Shown: in pieces, positions 56,052 to 64,000 of the stretch
Position numbering within the stretch: position 1 is the stretch's first letter
Layout: the number at the start of each line of letters is the position of its first letter
Assembly: GCA_963514095.1 (NCBI GenBank)
Contig: OY741270.1
Span: 20,423,156-20,487,155 of the forward strand
Origin: Eutrigla gurnardus
Taxonomy: Eukaryota; Chordata; Actinopteri; Perciformes; Triglidae
Length of the DNA: 64,000 bases
Direction of reading: 5' to 3'
The notes under the pieces: generated by a model
Seen by the model: only the letters and a program-made list of their open reading frames with translations
Told to the model about the DNA's origin: nothing
Database searches by the model: none
Made by a program: the position numbers and the translations under genes

Positions 56052-57480
56052 CTATGTGTTTCCTATTGAAGGCGTGTCGTGTACGGTGATCACGGTGGAT
56101 CCACTGGCGGTGCTGAACTGCTCCATGTGGTTCCCCTCCACGCTGTTCAGCTCCGCTCTGGGCAGCTGGAAGCCGTTCTCCGAGACCGGGCTCGAACTAA
56201 ACATGCTGCCCGACACAGAGTTGACTCCCATGGTGCTCAGCGGCATGTTGCTGTGAAGTGTGGATAGTGACGTCTTGGGACGAGGTTTGGAGCCGCCGCC
56301 GGCCCCCAGGACTCTGGATACACGCGTCCGCCTGGTGGCAAATAAACCACAATGTCACTCATAGTTACTTCCAGCAGACATAGTGGTCATAAAAATGACA
56401 ACAAGGAGACACATAAGAAAGAACATAATGGGTAATATTCCCAGTCCCAATTGTTTTGGCCTTTGTCCCCTCAAAATGAATGTCTGCATGTGAGTAGATT
56501 CATCGTTCCTCATTTCATATCAAGTTTGATATATCAACTTTATGAGCACTTTATTCAAAGTGGTTCGTCTCCTTAAATTGTTTTATTTGAATACCTTTTA
56601 GAAGGGTTAAGAAAACAATCAATTATAGAAAAGTAGGGTCAAATTAATGTAATTATCTTCACAATTAAAATAAATTAAATTGGGCATTTTATACTACATT
56701 ATACTTCTATTTCAGAGGTAAATATTGTAAATATGTTGTCATACTGGATAGTTAACCTCCTGAAGCCTCTAAAATATCTGATATAACGATCCAAGAAGGG
56801 AACACCGTGCAGAAGGAAAAGCCACAGCTTGCATGTGTCCTAAACTGACCTTTAAGAATATGATGATATGTTTTTTATCAGCCTGATTTAAAAAGATTAG
56901 GCTATGACAGCAGCAGGTGTCTAGCCCTCCAGGAAGTGGATAAATATAGCATTGTTGTGCTTCACCCTCGTGGCATTCGCTATGCAGGAATCGGCCTGTC
57001 AAACAGGAATGCGGCCCCACCTGTTGTACGTCTTCAGGATTATCAGGAGAAGGGCGAGAACGAGGATGATGCCTATGACGATGACGGCGATCATTGCCCC
57101 GGAACCTAAAACCACAGAGAAAAAGAGCAGTTCACATGTTGAGCGGTTTGCTTTTCCAGCCGGCGCTTCTCTTCTAAAAATTTGCATTCGAGATTTGACA
57201 CATTCCCTCTGTTCCATGCCGTGCGACTCGTTATGTGTACTCTCCAGAAGTAGTGTGTGGTAGCTTAGCAACGGCGTCACTCACAGGCAAACAGAACATG
57301 GCAAATATGTCCTATGAAATACACGGGTGCCACTCCCGTTGGAGACATCGAGATTAGACTGCGTGACGCAATAGCTTATCATACTTTTTTTTGGCTGTAA
57401 TCTCTGGGACATACAGGGAAATGTTAAGATCTGATGGTGTCCACAACAAACACCGTGGGTGTGTTTTATCGAAATCCAAT

Positions 57481-57520
<40 letters not shown>

Positions 57521-57620
57521 ACTTACTCTGGATGAGTATTTGTTCTTTGGTCTTTGTGACGGCGGTTGTGTTGGAAGGTACTGTAGTGTTGGTCACAGGT
57601 GAGACAGTTGAAGCTTGCAT
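56052..57620 (-). CDS. ncmap: NCMAP-like single-pass membrane protein
   Basis: Three coding exons (57620-57527, 57105-57021, 56331-56052) join in phase into 152 residues. The N-terminus is a short Thr/Asn/Val-rich ectodomain (VTNTTVPSNTTAVTK) with several NxT glycosylation sites and no signal peptide. One membrane segment follows, SSGAMIAVIVIGIILVLALL then LIILKTYNRRTR, and a cytoplasmic tail of about 90 residues ends in DTPSIGNT. The SSGA start of the helix and the K-YNR basic boundary match human NCMAP (noncompact myelin-associated protein, a peripheral glial membrane protein), but the tail is longer than in the 102-residue human protein and I could not align it. An acceptor at 57634 shows at least one upstream 5'UTR exon. 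Identification rests on the transmembrane region and topology. Confidence 0.6.
57482..57516. repeat. (CA)n repeat abutting the first NCMAP-like donor
   Basis: About 17 CA units start 8-10 bases inside the intron. On the gene strand the donor reads A|GTAAGTGTGTATGTGTGTG, so the transcript has a UG repeat directly after the 5' splice site. Confidence 0.95.
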
Positions 57621-59756
57621 CTTCAGCAATAACCTGCACAGAAAAAACAAACACACTGAATATTCTCTGACAGCATGACTGGACACCACAGTTATGTGAA
57701 GGCAATACGGTTTCTGCCACAGTCAAAACCACGGATTAAAAGTGAGGAGACCTAATGGAATCAGGACATAATATTGGGATTTGTAGATGATCAATGTGAT
57801 ATAGGTTTTAGGGTGTAGATGTAGAAGGATTATAGGTTTTATTAGGATATAGAAACTCACCTGAACATTATGCATGATATACTAACCAGTGGTGACTGTA
57901 TGTGCTGGCCGGATTACAGCTATCTTTTCAAATACATACACTATTCAAACCTACACGACATAGAACGTGATTGAGCGACTTTGCGTTCGTTCTTCATCAA
58001 TTGGCGTTAAAACAACACGGCAGGTTCATAAATCACTCTCATGTCTCTCATGTCAAAGCTTTAACATAATGGTTTTAGATGTGCATCATCAGACTGATCG
58101 TGCAGACAGAGCTACCGGGGAACAATGTTGAGTGTTGGATGAGTACATACAGTTCTGGTTTGGGAGGATTCACATTCATTGTTATCAACCTCGATGGAGG
58201 AAATGTTCTTTTTTCAGTCATGCACAGAAACAAACAGGAACATCACAACACAAAGCTGTTACAGCATTGTTTAAAAGGCACTTTTCCTGTTACCTGTCAT
58301 GCTATTTATCAATCTAGATTGTTTTTGTGTGTATGGCACTCTACCTGCGGTGTAGGTTAAGAAACACGTCTGGTAATAGTTTCCATTTAATTCAGTCACT
58401 GAAAAGACTAAAACCAACAACTGATCCTATCAAGTATCGTCAGTTTATTCAAAGCCTGATATAACTTGTTCCTCCATAAACGATAAGAAACACATCGGTG
58501 AGACAGACATGTTCTTACATTATGATGAACAATTCTGTGCATCATCACACATTCATTGTCCTGCAGACGTAAATATTGACTGAAGAAAAACGCGTTATTT
58601 TGGTTTTCTCCTGTTGGAGTAACATCTGCTAAAAAACTGCTTGCCATGACTCATTTAATCGACAGCAACGATGCATATTCTCAGAGCTGTATGTGTTGCT
58701 TCCGGCAGATTGTCTCCTCTGTCGTGTAGGAGGATCCAGGGAAGTGGTCCACATGCAGCTGTGGGTCAGGGTTCTCCCTGGAACTGACACAGTGTCACAT
58801 GAAATGATTCCACCTGCACTCACCGGGGTTTTAATTGCCATAAAAAAAAACAAAAAAACAAAACAAAAGGCCCTTTGTTTTAAAAATGTCAGTTCGGTTT
58901 CCATTTCCACCACTGAACCGCACACGCATCCTCATGGGAGTTCCTCATCCTCTTTTCACGCAAATAGCAAACCGCTGAGTCATGCTTCCGTGACTCAGCG
59001 TTGTGGATCATAATTGTTTACGTGATTACCTTTAATTATATGTCCTGGTATGTGAAAGCAGCTTTCTTCATGGTTTTGCAGGCAGTTTTGTAAACCTTCT
59101 AGCATGTGTCACCAGTGTGTTGACTTCTCAATTTCCAACTAAACCAGTTAATTATAGGGGATTAAAACATTGCTACAAAGAGGTGTATACACGCTGTACT
59201 GTGGCTGAGAGAAGTGGAATTTTTTTTTTTTTTTTTGCATTGGCAATTAATAAAGCTGGAAACCCTGACACACACACACTACCTCTATTCTCCGGCTGCT
59301 CTATTGATTACATTCAAATTCAATACAAGTAAATATGCAAAACCTTTCCTTCCACAGCATCACTGCCTGTGGAGAAACCTCTGATGGTTGAGTTCATGAA
59401 CATCAGTTAAAAGGGGTTGTCGACAGGCATTAGACTGCTGTCACTGTTAAAATGATCAAATGAAGTCATGACAGTAGCTTTTGCTCCCCGAATGAGTTCA
59501 CCTAAAAAGCACGAGTAATAATTATTACAAACGTCCCCGTTGCATGCGTAGCTGCTGCTGCTACAAAGACCCTGTTATTAAAAATGAAAAGGTGGGAGTT
59601 CAGTGGCTGTCTAATGAACACCTGACAGCTGAAAGACAAGCTGACACACTTTCTGTGTTCTCTTTCACACAAACTTACAGAGGCCGGATTCTTACTTGCC
59701 ACGGGTCCTGCAGGTGTTCTTATTAGATGAGACCATCCATGTGACCCTCGCTTCCA

Positions 59757-60145
59757 TCTACAGCTAGCAGCCGGTGGGCTTAGCTTAGCATAAAGACTGG
59801 AAGCAGGGGGAAACAGCTAGCGTGGCTCCGTCACAACACAAGCAAACATAAAGATGATAATTCCCTGTATTTCTTGGCTTCACTGGTTGCCTGGCAACTG
59901 CTCCCAGCAAGCTTTGAATCACTTTTTGTGCAGATTTAACAAACAAGATATAACATGCTACTAAGTGAACTTTAGAGGCTCATTTCTTTTCTTCTTTTTT
60001 TTTGCCTTTTGACAGAGCCAGGCAAGCTGTTTCACCTTGTTCCCAGTCTTTATTATAAGCTAAATGTACCAGCTACTGACTCCAGATACATATTTGCCAT
60101 AAACACATAAGAGTGATCAATTTTCTCATTTAACTCTCTGCAAAA
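59757..60145. mobile_element. Teleost foldback repeat with GCTTAGCTTAGCATAAAGAC arms
   Basis: The left arm reads GCTTAGCTTAGCATAAAGAC, TGGAAGCAGGGGGAAACAGC, GTGGCTCCGTC (near 59779-59833). The right arm (60013-60080) reads the complement, GACAGAGCCAGGCAAGCTGT then TCCCAGTCTTTATTATAAGC. The spacer of about 180 bp includes GTTGCCTGGCAAC (59885-59897), a perfect RFX-type palindrome. This is a very common repeat type in percomorph genomes. Confidence 0.7.
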
Positions 60146-62544
60146 AAATATGTTTTTATATATTTTTTTCACTCAAATGCACTTCATTCGGAGAGGTTAT
60201 GAGATAAGTTACGTGGCTCCTTTTCATGTGCTATTTGGCTTTCTGCGTGTAATGTATGGACAAACACAGTGGCAGCTTGTGTACACAGCCTTAACCATTA
60301 ATGGAGTGGAAAAGTTTACATTTCACCTCCACGGTACGTCTATCCTTACAGCATTGTAAAAGGGACCATTTACAACCCCGCTCATGTGACGCTCGTCCGA
60401 GACAAAGAGCATTCCAGCGATGGGGCTGAGATTTGCAGAAATGATTCCACGAGCTAGGGGGGTTTTGAGACTTGAACCCAGTACTCAATACCGGTGTGTA
60501 CTGTACGCCGTATCCAGCTTCCTGCTCGACGGCAAACATTGCTCAACCGACTGCCCCAGTGTTGACACACACTATTAAGGCCAGAGATTAGAAATGACAT
60601 ATATCATATTGGCTGTTTGCAGAGGTGACAGTGTCTGATAAGTCGCTGACTGATCGGACGCTGTGGGAAGTTGGTAATAGCACAGTTGTGGTAACATGGT
60701 GGAGAAAGCTTTAATCACAAATTTGCCTGAGAGGGCCTAGCACAATATGTACGGTATATATACTCCAAACAGAAGGCCGCGTCTTGCTGTGAGGCGACGT
60801 TGCTAACCACGCCGCCGCCATAAATTCAAACATTACGAACAACAAATACACAACATAAAGGTCACCTGATTTATGTGTGTGCAGACGAGAGGGACTTTGT
60901 ACTCATAAATCCACGTGCACAATATAGGGTAGCTCGTGATTAGAGAGGTCTATGGATGTGACGGCTTTTTTACTTATTGTGCAATGATAATGTCATAGAT
61001 ATGATATAAAGGACTTTTTTCATCTCTCTTCATACTTACTTGCAGGAGTTTTTTTTCCTCTGAACAATTAGGATGGCCTGTTAAAAGTTAACCGCTGTAC
61101 TTTTCAACATATTTCCACACGTCTAAGTGACTGATGGGGACAACATTTTTTTTTTTTTTAAATTGGTGAAGTATTGAATTGAAAATGCTCATTTCACAGA
61201 TTTCAGAACTAGACTTCTCTACAAAACACACAATAACAAACAGATGGGATCAAGGGAAATGTAGAGAAGAATGATTTATTTCTCTGCAGGGTTTTTTCAT
61301 AATGTAAGACACTTCTAAGACAATCCGAGCCGAGCAGTTTTGGTGGACGTACATTGACGATGAGGAGCTGCTACAAGTAAAAACAAATCATTGTCCCCTC
61401 CCCTTAGTGTGAAAAATAGTGTCCAGGTACAAAGAGTTCACCTTTAAGATGCCGTCATTGTGATCTTGCCCAGAGAATTCTCCCGTTTTCATTCATCAGG
61501 ATGTAAATTCCCCAAAAATGTATGACAGGAATGCACCGCTGTTTTTGTTGTTCTTCTTCTTCTTGTGTTGGATAAAGGGACTAAAACACTGTGTTATACA
61601 ATGACCCTTGACCCATTGCACTTTGATCATACAGAACAGAGATATTTAGCTCAAGCGGATTTTTGATAAGTTACAATAAGAAAAAGTGAATTTCTGAATG
61701 TTTGAACACTCTTCTTATTACAAAAAAGGTACAGTGTGATCATATTAGCCTTTGTCCTGTTACTGTAGAAACGTTTTTATCACTACTTCTACTTTACAAA
61801 AGGCCAGAACAAGCTTCTCTATGAAGAACATGTGAACCCATCAGTCAGGTTAATTTGATGATCGCTGCTCATCTCATGTACATTACTACTCTTGTACAAT
61901 ATGCACAGGTATTTGCAGTGTTGCCAACTGCAGCCCTGGTACACGCCAGCGGTTTGTCAGTAGTGGTTGGGTGTGTCAACAGAAGGGCTAGGTTTGGTGT
62001 GGTTGAGGTCACGAAAGGATCGGGAGAGCCCTCGGCTGAGGGAAACACCTCCAGTTAACACACCTCACACAAAACCAAACTCAACCATCCTACTTCCTGG
62101 TCACTTCCTGACTTTACGGCTTCAACCGGACCTCCTAGTAATGACTTCGACTGGACCGCCTGGAACATAAACAACTTTTGCTTGGCACTGCCTAAATAGC
62201 AAATACCATAATTACCCTGAGCAGCACGAACATCCGTAATAATAATAATAATTAATATGCTTAAAGCATGCTTCTTCAAAGCACACAGTAACGTCATCGG
62301 CAAAATGTTTCCACCGCATTCTGCCCCTCCTAGATTTTAGGTGGGGTGTCCGTTTGTCTACAGCCTCATGGTGTCGCTCCACATTAACATTAAACCATGA
62401 AAACCACGTGAAAGATGATGCCGCCGATCGATTTCGCTCTGTACATTCATTCAGATTTCAAACTCAATACAATTCTGACCTGATCATTTGCACAACCAGC
62501 TGAGAAAACATTCTTTCACACGTGACACTGTTTCCCCGCGCTTT

Positions 62545-62660
62545 CAGTCCTTTATGCTAAGCTATGCTACGCTATATGTAAGCTAACTAACCACCGGCGG
62601 TAGCTTCAAATTTCACATACAGATCTAAGAGTGGCATTAATCTCTCTGCCATTCAAGGAC
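62545..62660. repeat. Partial copy of the same foldback repeat
   Basis: CAGTCCTTTATGCTAAGCTA and TAGCTTCAAATTTCACATAC with AGAGTGGCATTAATCTCTCT match one arm of the element at 59757-60145, in the orientation of its right arm. The middle is expanded with extra CTAAGCTATGC-type units. Confidence 0.55.
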
Positions 62661-64000
62661 AATAGCAGTATGAGAAGAAAATAGTTAAAATCCACATGAA
62701 CATTTGAACTCTTACTTAAAAGATACTTTTGATGTGTTCAGGCAAAGGAATTTAGCAGCTAACAGCTAATCGGGTGACTTTAGCATCAGTATCTTGTTCC
62801 AGGCTTCTCCCGGCTGTAATATGAGTTTGTTTGTTGTCCCACAAATTGCAGCTATTCGCTTAGAAGGCACATTCAATATCCTTTCTTCCACCCTCAGTAA
62901 ACAAATCATTTATTGCTTTTTCAGAGAGCAGACTCTCAACGCAGAACAGGAACAATTTAGTTTCCTCTTTTTTTTATACGAGGAGAGACCATACAAAGCC
63001 GTTGTTACTGTACATGTTTGCCCACACATTCGTGTTTAACGCAGGCTGGAGTCAATTTTTAAACGGCCAGAGAGAAGCAGGTTAATAAGACGCAGGTGGA
63101 GCCATTAGTTCAGCAAGCGTACAGTCTGAAGTCGCAGCAGAGGTCACCCCCACGTCATATTTAAATGCCACATACAATTTGTTTTCCAGATGTCACATGG
63201 ATGAGGGACTTAACCGTGATTTTTATCAACCTCAATCCATCACTAAAGGATTTACAACAGCACTCACAGGTTCTCTGGTGACAACGTACAGGCCTGCTGC
63301 TATTGACATACCAAACTGGGATAGAACAAGTAGGATTTTAAGAATGAACTTCAACCAAATATTCCCATTTAGAATCATTCTATAGGGTTAAGGGAAACTA
63401 CTTTGTCATTGAGGGTACAGCAGCTCAGCTTCCAATGCATCGTTCACGCGGTTACGAAAAAAAGCATGACAAATGGATATTTATAGAAAGGCGACCATGG
63501 CACACTCTTTCTTGTTTTTTTAAATGTTTGATTGATCCAGTCATTATCTAATGCGGCTGAGTTTGAAACAAATGGAAATGGTGGAAGATCTTGACTGACA
63601 TTTATAGCCATTAAATCAGTTTATCATTCTGTAAGACATGAACATAGCGTCAGCTTTAACTTTCACTCACATCTCCACGTTCAGATCACCGAGTCCAGTC
63701 GAAATGGTCGGATACGGATGAGAAGTTACATGGGCTGAATGCTGAGAAGCAAAACTAGTGTTGAATCGGTCTGTTTAACACTTTGAAAGTCTTAAAAACT
63801 GTTTTTTTCTTGGATTGTTTACTGTGATCAGTCAAGGGGATCCGGGTGAGTCAGCCACTGACAGCTACTGTTACCGTGTCATGAGAACACTGGACGGAAT
63901 AGGGATTTAAAATCTGTCCTGATGGAATCTGATTAATTACCCTAATATAGAAATTACCTCAACAGAAACCTGCTCAAATAGTGTGTTTTTTTTTAGTTTA

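Larger units (their letters stand above)
57634..64000. other. Region upstream of the NCMAP-like gene, no coding exon recognised
   Basis: No frame here combines acceptable length, splice sites and a recognisable protein pattern on either strand. One or more 5' non-coding exons and the promoter of the NCMAP-like gene are expected within it. Two foldback-type repeat copies are listed separately. The rest is AT-rich single-copy-looking sequence. Confidence 0.6.

Overview
This is nuclear DNA of a ray-finned fish, most likely a percomorph teleost. The genes have small phase-consistent GT-AG exons separated by AT-rich introns. The gene order IQCC, DCDC2B, TMEM234 is a conserved vertebrate block. The dispersed repeats (L2/CR1-like LINE fragments, foldback elements, hAT remnants, a TRIM gene of the large fish type) are typical of teleosts. 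No bacterial, viral or CRISPR features were seen.

Layout. (1) 1-33,791, minus strand: FANCM, the Fanconi anaemia DNA translocase. I could assemble 21 exons in perfect phase (1,817 codons). The C-terminal ERCC4-like and HhH part lies beyond the left edge. (2) Intron 4 of FANCM is 16.5 kb and contains a complete five-exon SOUL/HEBP-family gene on the plus strand (21,350-28,494), with its own CpG-rich promoter. It also contains a snapback DNA transposon, a long AC microsatellite, a 38-39 bp minisatellite and a MITE. (3) 33,792-34,152: a 361-bp head-to-head promoter between FANCM and IQCC. (4) 34,153-46,651, plus strand: IQCC, five exons. Its 11.2-kb intron 3 holds two truncated LINEs, minisatellites, a large imperfect inverted repeat, a TRIM E3-ligase-like gene broken by a frameshift in its PRY-SPRY domain, an orphan RRM exon fragment and a BED-finger hAT remnant. 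(5) 47,746-51,736, plus strand: DCDC2B, 13 exons, 466 residues, two doublecortin domains. (6) 53,233-54,971, minus strand: TMEM234, five exons, 143 residues, convergent with DCDC2B. (7) 56,052-57,620, minus strand: a small single-pass membrane protein best matched to NCMAP, three coding exons, 152 residues. (8) 57,634-64,000: no coding sequence recognised; foldback-type dispersed repeats.

How the genes relate. There is no operon logic. FANCM acts in interstrand crosslink repair and fork remodelling. IQCC and DCDC2B both carry good matches to the RFX X-box close to their 5' ends, which suggests ciliary expression. TMEM234 and the NCMAP-like gene encode membrane proteins. In human, FANCM is on 14q21 while IQCC-DCDC2B-TMEM234 is on 1p35, so the FANCM-IQCC junction is a lineage-specific synteny join that now shares one promoter region.

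Gene models were built by eye from splice sites and reading phase. Exon ends are probably right to the base in most cases, but no transcript or database comparison was possible.
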